Below are positions 33,141 through 45,239 of a DNA stretch of 64,000 bases, one piece after another. Under the pieces are notes generated by a model. The model was not told the origin of the DNA, did not search any database, and worked only from the letters and a program-made list of their open reading frames with translations. Made by a program: the position numbers and the translations under genes. Position 1 is the first letter of the stretch. Every line of letters begins with the position of its first letter. This stretch comes from Planoprotostelium fungivorum (taxonomy: Eukaryota; Evosea; Variosea; Cavosteliida; Cavosteliaceae), in the NCBI GenBank assembly GCA_003024175.1, contig MDYQ01000047.1, positions 62,001 to 126,000 of the forward strand, given 5' to 3'.

Positions 33141-34743
33141 TCAGTGACGAGCTCTAACATTCGTGAGGTCATCACTACCCATGTCCGCCATGATCTTCTG
33201 TGCCTCTCTCTGCCCAGTGATGTAAGCGCCATGCACGTAGCCCACCCTCTTAAAGGTGGCCTCTCCAGAGAAGTGAAGTCTTCCGACCGGTTTACCCAGA
33301 CTCCTCACGTCCTTAGTGGTACAACCCGCCTTCATAGAGTCAGTTTGGGCGGGAAATTCGAATTTCGAACCTTGATGAAGGAATACGAGCCACGAGAGAA
33401 ACGATCTGCCTTCCAGCGGGTGATGCGATAGACGGTGGGTAGAGGAATCTCCTTTTCCCTTCCAAAGATGCTTCGTAGAACGACCATGATGCGCTCGATG
33501 ACTGCCTCATCCCTCCAATTCTCAACCTGTTACGTTGAGACCCCACGAAAAAACAAAACAGAATAAATGATGAACTGATGAATAAAATAAATAAAATCTC
33601 ACCTCGTGAGCGAAATCGGCTGCAATGAAGCACATGAGAATGGGTTTGTTCAACAGAGGACACAAGTTTAAGAAGAAGGAGAACTCTCCGTGGATGTTCG
33701 AGACATAGCCGAATCCTTCAGCGGGGGCCTCCCAGAAGACTTCGTCGAATTGGAGGACGATCTTGTTCATGAGGCCGAAGCCGATGTTCTCGATGGCTCT
33801 CTGTTTCTCTTTCGGGAGGGGAGGAACGAATTGGATGGCATTCGCCTTTAAGACACCGAGAGGGACGGTGATGATGCAGTAATCAGCGTGGAAGTCTCCG
33901 CGATTTGTGGTGACGGTCACTCCGTTATCGTTATAGACGATGGAGAGTGCCTCTGTGTCTGTCGGGGGTGAGATGATGGGAGATGGAGATGTCTCACCGG
34001 TTTGGATGTGTCCCTCGATTTTAGATGCCAAGTGGTTGATGATGTGATGGTAGCCGTCGATGACGAAGGCATCACCGCCTCCATAAGCCGTGCCATCTTC
34101 TTCATCGATGTGATCTCTCGCGGAGATCTGATCCAAGTTGCTGTTCTCCCATCCCTGTTGCGATTAGAAGATGACACATCACGGTGTCTCTCTTCACCTC
34201 GATACCCGATTTGAGCCAATTAACAAAGTCCTTCTCATCTTCAGTGTACTTTGGCTTCATCTTCTCAGTTGCGAGTTGAAAGAGTTGTGCGACGGACACA
34301 TCCTTCTCGTTAGTCATGGAATCAAGCAGTTGTCTGGCCAGGGTATTCATCTCGTCGAATTTGGCTCGGGCGGATGCCTCCATGTTAGGTTCCAGTTTGT
34401 GTCCGTCTGGTCCGTAGATTTTGAAGGCATCACTGCCGGTCAAGTTTGCATTGTGAGTGATGTCTAGTCTCAGACCCAGCCTCTCCGCGACGGCCAAAAC
34501 TGGATTACCTACCGAATGTCGGCGTCGGATGTCATAGACAGTCTCACCCTCCACTCCGTGTATCCAAGATGCACCCAAGTCGATTCCACATCCGAATCGA
34601 AGGTCCTGTTGGATTCTACCTCCCACTCGATCTCTTCCCTCTAAGATGATAAAGTCCTTCACACCTCCTTCAGCGAGGGTTGTGGCTGCGGAGAGGCCTG
34701 ATGTACCCGCTCCAATGATGATTACTTTCGTAGTCGAATTCAT
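33141..34743 (-). CDS. FAD-dependent polyamine-oxidase-like amine oxidase
   Basis: Oxidises amines (polyamines by family resemblance) with FAD, releasing H2O2. ATG at 34743; the N-terminus is the FAD-binding Rossmann loop (KVIIIGAGTSGLSAATTLAE), followed by ILEGRDRVGGRI and DLGASWIHGVEG, all diagnostic of the family. Later exons give YGGGDAFVIDGYHHIINHLA, DYCIITVPLGVLKANAIQFV, and FGLMNKIVLQFDEVFWE. The end of the FAD domain reads GRLHFSGEATFKRVGYVHGA, where GEAT is the conserved flavin-contact motif. About five introns of 40-75 nt; total about 465 aa. No signal peptide or clear C-terminal SKL-type peroxisome signal (it ends NVRARH), so probably cytosolic. Polyamine oxidase versus lysine-specific demethylase cannot be separated by eye, but SWIRM or tower insertions are absent. 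Confidence 0.9.
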
Positions 34744-35155
34744 TTAGTAGTAGTTGTGGTAGCCGATAAAAAGAAGGCTGACTAGATGCTGAAAAGAGTG
34801 ATGCCAGTTTCAACCCGTGAGGTGTTCTGGATTGATTTAGCACTGCATGTTGGGTCACACGAACAAGGAATTAGGATACCTGAGAACGAATGTCTAAAGT
34901 CTGCGTCGAGAGAGGGAGAGTCGCTACTGCCCAATGTGCAAAAGTTGAGAATGAGGATGGAGCCCTGGGTGAAATTCGTTTTACAAAGCACACACAAATC
35001 TGAGAAAGTTCTCCCAACAGATCACGGTCACATCGAGGCCGGATGCTGCCCAATAGAAGACGGTAACTGTCAGCATTAATCGTAGTGAGTCTCATCAGTC
35101 GTTGATGCAAGTTGAAAAATACATCGTACTCTCATCCTCTTTATATACAAAAAAC
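34744..35155. other. Intergenic
   Basis: About 410 bases upstream of the amine oxidase gene. A 98-codon plus-strand frame lies here without features, introns or family and is probably chance. Confidence 0.4.
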
Positions 35156-35446
35156 TCAAAATCTGTGTTGTGTGAAGAAGTCGTCCTTCTTCAGTCGCTC
35201 GTCGTTCAAAATTGCGTCCATGATCGTCAGTGACATCGCATCCTCTTCATCCATTGAGAGGTAGTACAGTGTCTCGATCTGTGAATCCTCCAGCCATTCG
35301 GTGTGTCTCAGCATCTCGTGCACCACTCCAATGTTTCCCGCCGATTTCGCATCTCTGAAGCGCTGATACAGATCCGGCAGCAGCATGCCTTCCTTTCCAT
35401 CCTTTGTAAAGTTGGTCGTGATCTGCAACTCTGTCGTCCACTCCAT
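35156..35446 (-). CDS. Small acidic protein of unknown function, possibly with an upstream exon
   Basis: From ATG at 35446 the frame gives about 96 aa: MEWTTELQITTNFTKDGKEG, then RFRDAKSAGNIGVVHEMLRH and a C-terminus of acidic helices (MDEEDAMSLTIMDAILNDE). The frame stays open upstream to about 35734 without an ATG, and a GTGTGACAC donor near 35523 with a TTCAG acceptor near 35473 would allow an upstream exon (GSDKRGNRYRLWR). I prefer the minus strand over the antisense 172-codon frame because its composition is protein-like. No family recognised. Confidence 0.45.
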   Translation of the reverse strand: MEWTTELQITTNFTKDGKEGMLLPDLYQRFRDAKSAGNIGVVHEMLRHTEWLEDSQIETLYYLSMDEEDAMSLTIMDAILNDERLKKDDFFTQHRF

Positions 35447-36323
35447 GTTATCTCGCTCTCTCTTTGCTCGCTGAAGAATGGCAGGTTGCAGAGTTTTAAT
35501 AGCCTCTGTGCGTGTGTCACACCTCCACAGCCGATATCTATTTCCTCTCTTGTCGCTGCCGAAACGGAATTCTGGGGTCAGCGTTGCCGAGAGATGCTGC
35601 CGATTAATAGGACAATTCCATTTTTGACCGATGGACCTGCCAGCGACCCGCCAGACTCTCCTAACGACGCTGCTATGAGAAGTTCCGTTGCTCCGGTGAT
35701 GACCGTGGTAGCACACAGACAGAGCATCACTCACTGTTGCCTTCGTATGACGATTAGAAGTGAGATTGTGCCTTCTATCTTTGGGCTTATTGGTCTGATC
35801 AGAGAAATGACAAAATCTTGAGCCTCTGGCATAATTCCTCTGGCATTATGTGAGACACGTTCTATATTCGAAGAGAGCGTGACCGTTGACTTTCTATACG
35901 TAAAGATTTTGGATGTACTGGATTACTTTCGAGAGGCGAGCGTGTCAGCGATCGCTGATGTTCCACTGGTTCAGCCTCTTCTGTCTTAGCATACGACCGC
36001 CGATGCACAGGTCCCCTTCACTTATACGATTCTGCGTCAATCGCACCAATCTCAGCTCATGAGAAGGATGTCGATTGTGCTCTACAGAACAGAGAGTGCG
36101 GTGTGCGGGAAGGAGTGTATACCCCTTTGAACAATCTTAGGATACAATTGATGGCGAAGACAACCACATCAGCGTCACAATAATAGCTACATCATGCATC
36201 ATACCTTCTTGCACACGATGGTCTATCACCCTTCCGCTTTCATTCCTGAAGATCAAACGAGCCGGTCGTGCCTCTCACACCGGCGATAGGACAGCTGCAA
36301 CCTCTTCTTTATTTCCCACGAGT
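35447..36323. other. Intergenic, no certain gene
   Basis: Nearly 0.9 kb, of which the first 290 bases may be an upstream exon of the preceding small gene. The remainder shows no spliceable exons. A reverse AATAAA-like signal near 36308 marks the end of the C2 gene. Confidence 0.4.
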
Positions 36324-37587
36324 TCATTCCAATAGTCCACTGACGATACCTCCGGCTATCTTTCCAGCGATCTTCCAGCCGCCTCCAGACTTCTCCTTCT
36401 TTGCCTTCTTCTCTTTCTTATCCTTGTGCTGTGATGATCGTCAACATCTCCGACATTCTATCATCGCCATCATCATCATCGTGTGATGACTTACCTCTTT
36501 CTTCGTGTCGTGTGAGTCATAAGAAGGATAGGCTTGTGGTGGTGGTGCGTAACCTTGCTGCGGCGCAGGGGGGTAAATTGGTGGAGCCGCGTAACCTTGT
36601 GGAGGATAAGGTTGGCCCTGGGGAGGGTAATGGTACTGTGCGGGGGGATATCCTTGCGATTGAGGATAAGCTTCGGACGGATAGGCTTGAGGTGGTCCAG
36701 AGGCATGAGGTGGATATCCTTGCGAAGTGGGAGGCTGAGATGGATATCCTTGCGGTACGGAACGCTGAGAGAAGTAATCTTGTGGTGCCGAGGGATAAGC
36801 TTGGGAGGGATATCCTTGCGGTGGGGGAGGATAAGGTTGGGAAGGATATCCCTGGGGAGGTGAAGTGTGAGCCGGGGGAGAGTAAGTTCCAGTCACGTGA
36901 CCTACGGCTGGTGCGGTAGTTGTCGTGGCGATGACTGTGCAGATCATCAGGATTGGGATGAGACGATGATGATGTTGATGATGTTAGGAGACCCACTTGT
37001 GTCTGTGTTTGTGATGGTGAGTTTCAATTCTCCCTTTGCTGTCTTACCACTCTTCTTCACCATCTTCGTCCATCCCTGTTGATACGATTCAGAAGAGGAT
37101 GAGAAGCTGTTGATCTCACATCAAATGGCTGATTGAGGATGGAAGACACGGGGAAATGTACTTGTGCCAGGAGTTCATTTGAGGCGACATTGTTGTGATC
37201 GTACACCTTGAAGGTGAGGATGTCTTTGTTTGGGTGATCCGACTTCCTGCACAGAATGAGATCCAATGATATGTCTTCTCGACACTCACAAAGTGAAGGT
37301 CTCGTTCCAAACAGGATTGAGACACGCCTATAGAGGATGAGTCGCCGACCTTCCACGGTGTGGTTTTTCATCGGATCGGATCGATCTCGACAAAATGATC
37401 TCTCACGTCTATAACCCGAGTACGATGGAAAGTCGATGAGTCTTTCATTCGGACCTCTACAAATGGATCGCTCTTTCCGGTGTGGAGATCGGCCGCTTTG
37501 AGTCCCATGGCTTCGTGAACTGATACCTCTCGTCACGATGGGTTTAGGTGTTGCGATCGACTCACTCTTGATCGAGAAGTTCACCAT
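36324..37587 (-). CDS. C2-domain protein with a Pro/Tyr/Gln repeat region
   Basis: ATG at 37587 (MVNFSIK). Exon joins give a C2 domain: LKAADLHTGKSDPFVE, a VWNETFTF-like strand read after the splice, DILTFKVYDHNNVASNELL, and QVHFPVSSILNQPFD. Next come QGWTKMVKKSGKTAKGELKL and then about 130 residues of YPPQGYP-type repeats (PQGYPSQPYPPPPQGYPSQ). The C-terminus is basic then Gly-rich (KKAKKEKSGGGWKIAGKIAG, then GIVSGLLE) and ends at 36324. C2 domains bind Ca2+ and phospholipid; with a YPPQ tail the layout recalls plant SRC2-type proteins and amoebal C2 proteins. Membrane-recruited adaptor is the most I would infer. Some exon joins in the C2 domain are approximate. Confidence 0.72.
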
Positions 37588-38026
37588 CGTGGTTGTCCCT
37601 GTGTCGGCTCTAGAAAATGCGGGTGTGAGATTGAGGTTGCAACCTTAATACGGACGTCGCGTTACCGTACCGCAAATCTCCAAGTTAACTTGCCGTGTCG
37701 TTCATAAATATCCGAAAGATGATATCTCCATAGACACACGACGGTGGACATGCAAGCAGGGCTATAGAACCAGAAACATATCGTGTCTGGTATGAGAAGA
37801 ACAACACCGTGATCCGTCTGCCATCTCAGAGAAGATGAAGAGTCGCGAGAAAGACTTCCACGTGATCACGAGGGCTGACACGAAAAGGTGCACACATGAT
37901 GGACAGGACCATCACATCTCTGACGAGACAACACGTCATGTCCATTCAAAAGACGATCAAAGATGAGAAGACGATCAAAGATGAGAAGACGATCAAAGAT
38001 GAGAAGACGGAATCGAACTAAAGTGT
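37588..38026. other. Intergenic with an 18-bp repeat
   Basis: About 440 bases between the C2 gene start and the stop of the debranching fusion gene. The only structure I see is the three-unit repeat at 37953-38006. Confidence 0.4.
37953..38006. repeat. Three tandem 18-bp units
   Basis: The unit ACGATCAAAGATGAGAAG occurs three times in perfect array, 20 bases downstream of the stop codon of the minus-strand fusion gene, so it probably lies in that gene's 3' UTR or just beyond it. Confidence 0.85.
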
Positions 38027-41000
38027 TTATCTCTGAGGGTTCGCCTTTGCAATTCTGGACCTGGGGTTATACAACTGGAGGATGGATACCGAGTGGTCCT
38101 TCATGTGGAAGAGATCTCCACTCTGCCACAGGTGACCCATCTTGTTGTCTTTAGACAATGAGCGATCGGTGGACAAGATGAGAGACCATGGCATGCGGCT
38201 CGAGTGGGAGGGGACCTTAAAGTCGACGTCGTTGAAGCTGCCGTTGATGAGGATGAGCAGCGTGTCTCCGATGATGCGAGTTCCTCTCTCGGAAACCTAA
38301 AAGAAAGATTAAAATCGAACGTCGATCATTTTATTGTTTTCGGAAGAGAATCGGAAGAGAAATTTCGATGGTGAAGAATATCTTTCAGAGAAAAAAGAGA
38401 AGAAAAAGAAGAAAAGAAAAAGAATAAAATTTCACCTCGTTGATGGCCTGACCGTCCATGATGTAACCGAGACACTGTTGACCGGGGTTGTGCCAGTCAT
38501 CAGCGTGGGGCTCTCTTCCATCTGGTAGGTACCATGTGATATCCCTCGCTCCCTTCCTGCTCCTTCCCTATTCTCCTTCAGTCTCTCTCATGACAGTGAT
38601 GAGACACTTCATGTAGATGATCATGAAGATGATCATGAAGATGATCATGAGGATGAGTAGAGGTCATCACCTGAAAGTGTCTTCTTCTCTGCAAGACGTT
38701 CTGGCTGTGACGGATGTTGATCATCTTCTCTACAAAGTCCATGAAGTCCGTATTGTCACTGTCCTTGTGAACTGTCTCCCAGTTGTAGTGCGTCAACTCG
38801 TTATCTTGACAGTAGGTGTTGTTGTTACCACCCTGTCCTCTCCGTCAGAATTTTTTCCTCCGAGAGAAAATATTTCCGTGTGAAAGAAAATAGAAAGAAA
38901 ATATTTCCTTTTTCTCACCTGAGTCATGGACAATTCGTCTCCTCCCAACAGCATGGGAACACCTAGAGAGAGGAAGAGGGTGGCCATCATGTTGGCTCTC
39001 TGTCTCCATCTGAACTCTTTGATGCCTTCATCATCGGTCTCTCCTTCTACTCCGTGGTTCCACGAGGCGTTCTCATTGTTACCGTCACAGTTGTTCTCTC
39101 CGTTGGCTTCGTTGTGCTTCTCGTTGTACGTCACGAGATCACTAGTTCCAAATGAGTCTCGTTGTAGACGAACAATAAAACCAAATAAAACGTACCGGAG
39201 GTTGAAACCGTCGTGGCAGGTGACGAAATTGATGGAAGCTACGGCGGATCGACCCGAGTCGATGGAGTAGAGATCAGAGCTACCGGTGATACGTGTGGCG
39301 AGCTCGGCCAAAGAGGTACCCTTTCCGTTCCAGAAGCCTCTGACGTCATCTCTGAACCTTCCGTTCCATTCGGTCCACAGGACGGGGAAGTTTCCGACTT
39401 GGTAGCCACCGTCACCGAGATCCCACGGTTCGGCAATGAGCTTGACTTTGGAAATGACGGGGTCTTGGTGAATGATATCGAAGAAGGCTCCGAGCTTGTC
39501 CACCTGCACGGAGGTTGAGTACGTGTGTGATTGTAGATGGATGAACGAGAATAAAAAGATGGTGCGGTTGTAGATGGAGAAATAAAATGAAATAAAATGA
39601 TTCACCTCGTAGAAGGTACGGGCGAGAGTCGATGCGAGATCGAAACGGAAACCGTCAACGTGCATCTCTTGTATCCAATATCTCAGAGAGTCCATAATCA
39701 ACTGCAGGACTCTGGGATGTCTCACGTTGAGAGAGTTTCCACATCCAGTGTAGTCGAAATAGAACCTCTCGTCTCCCTCCACCGTCTTGTAATAGGCCGT
39801 GTTGTCAAAACCCTTGAAGTTGAACACGGGACCGTAGTGGTTACCCTCGGCCGTGTGGTTGTAGACGACGTCCAATATGACTTCGATGCCGTGGCTGTGC
39901 AGCACTCTCACCATCGTCTTGAACTCGTTCACTGCACCGAGAACGTCGCTGGACGAAGTGTAACGGATGTCCGGGGCAAAGAAGGCGAGGGTGTTGTAGC
40001 CCCAGTAGTTCTTCAGACCCTTGTCCAATAGAAACTTCTCATCGACGTGGTGGTGGATGGGCAGGAGCTCGATGGCAGTGACGCCCATTTTCTTCAAGTG
40101 TCGAATGACTGGCTCGAAGCACAGGGCAGAGTACGTGCCGCGGACGTGCTCAGGAATGTCCGGCATCTGATTGGTCAGGGCGCGGACGTGAGCCTCATAG
40201 ATGACAGTCTGATGCCAGGGGATGTTGGGAGGGTGATCGTTGCCCCACGTGAAAGCGGAATCGATGACGGCACCGAGGGGGCAGAAGGCGGCGTTGTCGT
40301 CTTCGTTACGAACGAGATCCTTGTCGTAGCCTTCGTTCTCGATGGAATAGGGGAACATGGAGTCGTCCCAGGTCACGTCTCTGCCGATGGCCTTGGCGTA
40401 AGGGTCGAGGAGTACCTAGAGAGAATGAGGGGGGAGGGGGGAAAAAATGTCACCTTGTGAGGATTGAAACGGTGACCGTTGAAGGGTTCCCAAGGACCAT
40501 CCATACGGAAGCCGTACAATTGTCCGGGGCGGAGATCGGGAAGGTAACAGTGGAAGACAAAGTCGTCGTACTCTGGCATCTCGATCTGATGTGTCTCCTT
40601 TGTCGCCGTCGTGGAGTCAAACAGACACAGTGTGGCGTGAGTACCGTGCTCGGAGAAAACAGCAAAGTTGACTCCGGCTCCGTCCCAAGAGGCTCCGAGT
40701 GGGTAAGGGCGACCGGGGAAGACTCTCAGCTTGTCCGGCAGTCTGCGTGGCTCTCTCACGTACTGTCTGACGTTCTTCTCTTGTCGTTGAGAGACGACGG
40801 CGGTAGCCTCCGTGCGGGTTCTGGCGATGGCAGCCTTCAGGTCGGGGTGTTCGTTGACTTCTTCCAAGGTGGGCAGCATGCGGTAGCTCCAGTTGGTGTC
40901 GGCGACAGTGCCGGGCATGTTGATTCTCTCCAAGAGAGGATTCCAGTAGACGAGACCCTTGGGGTTCTCGGTGGTGGGAGGGAAGAGGGCGAGATACTCG

Positions 41001-42750
41001 CTGAGCAAGTTGATGTGGAAGAGAGAGGCGCTGTTGTGTGCGTCTCTGAGAATGTCTTCTAGGGCGGAGGGAGGGATGGATTTTCCGATGAGCTTGGCGT
41101 TGGGGGTCTTGGGGTCGACCGTGAAGGGAGGCTTGTTCTCCTCGACCTTGTACGACCAGTGCTTGTAGCGGCAGAAGGCCTTGGCTTCGTCGACTCTCTG
41201 AATCCACCACAGGGGCAGAGTCTCACAGTCGTGAGTCGAGACGGTCGTCATCGAATCGGCGTTGTAGTTCTTGATGTTGATGAACGGCTGTCCCTCTTCC
41301 TTTCTCTCCCACGCTCTCTCCCATCTCATGACTTTCGTTCCGCAGATACCGAGGCGTTGTAGACAGAGGCGGACGTCCGTGGGAACGGTTCCCAAATCTT
41401 CTCCAATGGGCAGCATGTCGGTGGACTCGAGCAATATGCGGAGGACCTTCTCTCCCTGGGGAATCCACTGAGTCTTGTCGGACGGCTGGTAGCCTCCCTC
41501 GGAGGGCTTCTTTCCCTTGGGGACTCCCCACACACGGAAGAAGCCGACGATGTGGTCGACGCGGTAGAGGCTGAAAAAGTTGCTGGCAGTTCGGCAACGT
41601 TCCTGAGGAGGTGAGAAGATGGAGGAGAGTGGATCATGATGTGATGCGTCGTGATGGGATGATGATGATGAGAACTCACCCTCCACCACTTGTAGTTCTC
41701 CTTCTCCATCTCGGGCCAGTTGTAGAGGGGCAGACCCCAGTCTTGACCGTCCTTGCTCATGAGATCAGGGGGAGCTCCGGCCGAGGCGGACGTCTGGAAG
41801 AGGTTTCTGTGGAACCACACGTCGGCAGAGTCCTTGCTGCAGAGGAAGGGAATGTCTCCCTTCAGATAAACTCCCTTGCTGAGAGCGTACTCCTTCACTT
41901 TGGACAACTGCTGGAAGCAGAAGAACTGGTTGAGCTGGAAGAAGAGAATCTCCTGCTTGTACTGCTCGAGGAACTTCTTGTATGTGGGTGTCTCGGAGAT
42001 GGACTTGAGTTTGCCTTCGTCTCTCTCCTTGTCTAGGAGGGCAGTCTCTGGCCAGTCTTCCCAGTGCTTGTATTGGTTCATTCCCTTGAAGTGGGAAAAG
42101 AGGGCGTGACCTTCGATCCAGTATGAGTTGTTACCGATGAAAGATTTGAAGTCGGCGCTCTGGAGGAGGTCCAGGGTGTGAGGAAGGGCGAAGTAAAGTT
42201 TGAGCCATTGGATCTTGAGTTCTCTCACTGCGAGAGTGTGAGTCGATGATGGAGATGGATTGAAATGGAGGGTGGGGGTCACCTTTCTTCCAGTCCACAC
42301 GTTCGTTTCCGTTCATCTCTTGGAGATCGGCGATGAGTCCCTTCATCTCGGGGGTTGATTCGCTGTAATGGGGCAGAGAAGTGAGGGAGATGTAACAGGG
42401 GTGGAGGGTGAAGGCGGACATGGGAGAGAATGGGGAGTTATCCATGTTCGTGTCGTTGAGGGGTAACAGTTGGATGACGTCGAAGCCGATCGAGTTGCAA
42501 AAGTCCACTGCAATGGAGATCAGCGACCACTCCATCATTTCGCAGTGTTCGTCTCACCTAAGGGTAAGAGGTCGAGGTATTCACCGACACCACTGCTCTT
42601 GTTGGACTTGAGTCCGAAGAGGGGAACGCAGACACCGTAATGGTGCTTCACTCCGATCTTCTTCCATGCTTCTTGACCTGGAGTCTGCAACAGACGAGCC
42701 TCGGTCTGTTCCAATGTCTCGTGATTAATCAGACGTTGTGCCTTCGACAT
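38027..42750 (-). CDS. Fusion of 4-alpha-glucanotransferase (GH77) and GlgX/isoamylase-type debranching enzyme (GH13)
   Basis: A single gene of about 1,300 aa. The N-terminal half, from [20 protein letters not shown], is amylomaltase (MalQ, GH77): [19 protein letters not shown], the nucleophile Asp in [14 protein letters not shown], the acid/base Glu in [11 protein letters not shown] and the transition-state Asp in [13 protein letters not shown]. After [20 protein letters not shown] and a basic linker the same uninterrupted exon (about 40452-41610) enters the GlgX N-terminal domain: [20 protein letters not shown]. The GH13 barrel follows with [10 protein letters not shown], nucleophile Asp in [11 protein letters not shown], acid Glu in LIAEPWDLG and the last Asp in FVTCHDGF. 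It ends [16 protein letters not shown]. About nine short introns. GlgX cuts alpha-1,6 branches and MalQ disproportionates the released maltodextrins; a joint role in glycogen breakdown is inferred. No transit peptide. Confidence 0.93.
38617..38652. repeat. Three 12-bp units in an intron of the fusion gene
   Basis: ATGATCATGAAG repeated three times, the last with one change, inside a long intron of the minus-strand GH77-GH13 gene. It is another example of GATGAT-rich intronic sequence. Confidence 0.75.
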
Positions 42751-43225
42751 CTGATGTCTGTCTATGATACGTGAGTGGTGATTCTTATCGTAGGTTGGCC
42801 GTGTGATGAACGGAGGAGAAAAGTGATGTTGGTCCTAGAGCGGTCACGTGTTCTCCTTCAGATTTCTAAAGCTGTGTTTTCACTCAGTTTTTCAGTGTCC
42901 ATTATGTAATCCACTTTTCTGGCTGTAGGGTGTGATACTTCCGAGGAAAAGACCAAGCAAAGCTGCCGCACCTGTGATTCGCTCTCAGCCTCAGGCTCTG
43001 TTTGTCTGTTGGGGTCTTTAGATGACGACTCGTGTGCGTGTGTCGATAGAGGCTCGCTCCTTTGTGTGGAGGAAGAGTGGGAGATAACGAGAACAAATCA
43101 ATCCACTTCTATCAACCATTTGATTCGTCGCTCAGCAGCAACGTCTCTCGCTCTCTATCACTATAAAGTCGTGACACGATGCACTGATGGCGGACATATT
43201 AGAGGACACGAACTCGATTCTCTTT
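42751..43225. other. Intergenic between the fusion enzyme and the sugar transporter
   Basis: About 475 bases. It holds the promoter of the fusion gene and the 3' end of the transporter gene; no gene or clear site recognised. Confidence 0.4.
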
Positions 43226-45239
43226 TTATACATCTCTGTGTGTGACCAACTCGTGGAGAGCTCCCTTCTCTTTGGACGCCCTCTTCTCTTTCCAGTTACC
43301 AGACTTCCAAGGCTTGACACCACTGTGATACATCTCATTGATCTCTTCCAATGACAGACCCTTCGTCTCCATGGCAAAGAAGAAGATGAGAAGACCTCCG
43401 CAGAGGCAACAGGCGGCAAAGACATAACCATACTATGTCCGAGTCAGTCACGATGTTGAAGATGTGTCGGTGATGTGAGATACAGACGAGAAGAGATGAT
43501 GCACCTTGTAATCGATGGCATCCGTGATGTATCCTGTGAAGAAGGAAATGAGGAAGTTCCAAAAGTAATTAGCTGCTGTGGCTATGGCGGCACACTTGGC
43601 TCGAACTCGAAGGGGGAAGGATTCTCCGACGATGACGTAGGCGGCAGGAGCCCATGTGGTGGCGAAACCGGCGATGTAGAGGCAGGCGAAGACGATGAGG
43701 ATGAGACCTGGTGGACGATGAGTCATCACATCGTGTGTGAAAGACAAATCAGATCGTGTGATGGAAGATGACGACGGAGCTGATGGATACCTGATGTTCT
43801 CTCAGAAGAGGGATCTGGTGACGCGGCAACTTTGAAATGACCGACGGAGGCAAAGACCATGAAGCATCCAAACATCCAGAGAGAGCCCAAGATGAGAGGC
43901 CATCTTCTACCGAATCGTTCCAAGATGTATAGACCACCGAAAGTCGTGCCAAAGTTGACTGCACCGAGGATGATCTGTGCTACAAAGTTCTCTGCGATGT
44001 TGACTTCGGTGAAGATGTTGGTTCCAAAGTCTGTAGAGGGTGAGTTGATGTTGCAGGACGATGGAAGATGGAGGTGATGGAGGTGGAGGTCATCGCTTAC
44101 AGAAGAAGAAATTGGCGCCGGCTAGTTGTTGGAAGGACATGACTGCGATGCCGAGGAAGGTTCTGTATCTCACGTCCTTCTTGAAGATATCACCCCATGC
44201 AGATGGACCACCTGATGTGAGTTAGAGAGAGCAGAAGAGGAGATGTCTCTTCTTTACCTTCTACTTCCTTTGCAACGGCCTCTTTGATCTCCTCAAAGTC
44301 TCTCAAGACAAACCGATCGTCAGGGGTGACGCCTCTGACCTTGGCTAAGACCTGATGACGAGATCAGATGGTGCTCGTGGAGAATGTGAATCACCTTCTT
44401 GCAGCCCTCTTCGTCTTTCAACTTGTATAATCGAGAGGGTGACTCAGGAAGGAAGATCATTCCACATGCTAAGAGGATGCCGTATGAGAAGTTGATGGCG
44501 ATTGGGACGCGCCATGAGGCTTCATTGTGCCACTTTTGAGTCCCATAGTTGATGAGATAACCAACTAATATACCTGAACCACTCTGTCAGCTCATTCAAA
44601 TTCCCTTCGTCTCACCGAGAGTGACAAAGAGTTGAAATGTCGTGACGATGGTTCCACGGATAGACTTGGGAGCCAACTCGGATTGATAAGAAGGTGCGAT
44701 GACGCTGAGAGCTCCGATGGACAGACCTGATGTTGTATGAGACAAGATGTGGCGCGTTGTTTGGACGTCTGAGCTCACCGGTGACAATTCGAGCGATCAT
44801 CACGTGGACCCACGAGTCCACTGCAGACAGTTGAAGGGCCAAGCCGATGAAGTAGACTAAGCACCAGCCCATGATGCTCTTTCTTCTACCGAAGCGCTCT
44901 GCCGGGTATGCAGACAGAAGGCATCCAAAGAGGGTGCCGATGTTGACCATACCCACGACAAGTCCTTGTCTCTCTGCCGTAAAGTGATACGTTCCATCTT
45001 CTCTCTCGACCCTGATGATGGTGTCATTCCGATGTTGAACTCCATCATGAAGGTCACCCAAATCTCCTCGCGTAATCTTCCATATTGAGTAAACCACCGA
45101 TCGTTCCTGTGTCTGCGCCGAACATCCATCCAGCCATGGATACAAAGATGAGAGGGATGACCACTCTCATGTTGTACTGCTTATCTTGCGCCTCGCTCTC
45201 CTGAGCTTCGGTGGGGGTAGGTGAAGGATGCTTGACCAT
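43226..45239 (-). CDS. MFS sugar porter (hexose transporter-like)
   Basis: Major facilitator superfamily sugar transporter at the plasma membrane, about 530 aa in about ten exons. ATG at 45239 gives a hydrophilic N-terminus, then TM1 ([20 protein letters not shown], then [10 protein letters not shown]). Family signatures are [20 protein letters not shown] after TM2-3, [40 protein letters not shown] ending the first half, [13 protein letters not shown] in TM7, [18 protein letters not shown], and [20 protein letters not shown] in TM10. The end is [20 protein letters not shown] and a basic tail. Substrate (probably a hexose) and direction cannot be read from sequence. It lies on the same strand immediately upstream of the glucan-debranching fusion gene, about 475 bases apart. 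Confidence 0.92.

Noticed and set aside
35303-35821. A 172-codon plus-strand frame
   Set aside because: It overlaps a more protein-like minus-strand frame and has no features of its own.
36401-36919. A 172-codon plus-strand frame
   Set aside because: Antisense of the YPPQ repeat region of the C2 gene; the repeats produce long open frames on both strands.
40457-41062. A 201-codon plus-strand frame over the fusion gene
   Set aside because: It lies antisense to the highly conserved GH77-GH13 exon. Its Gly/Val-rich composition is what antisense of that exon would give.
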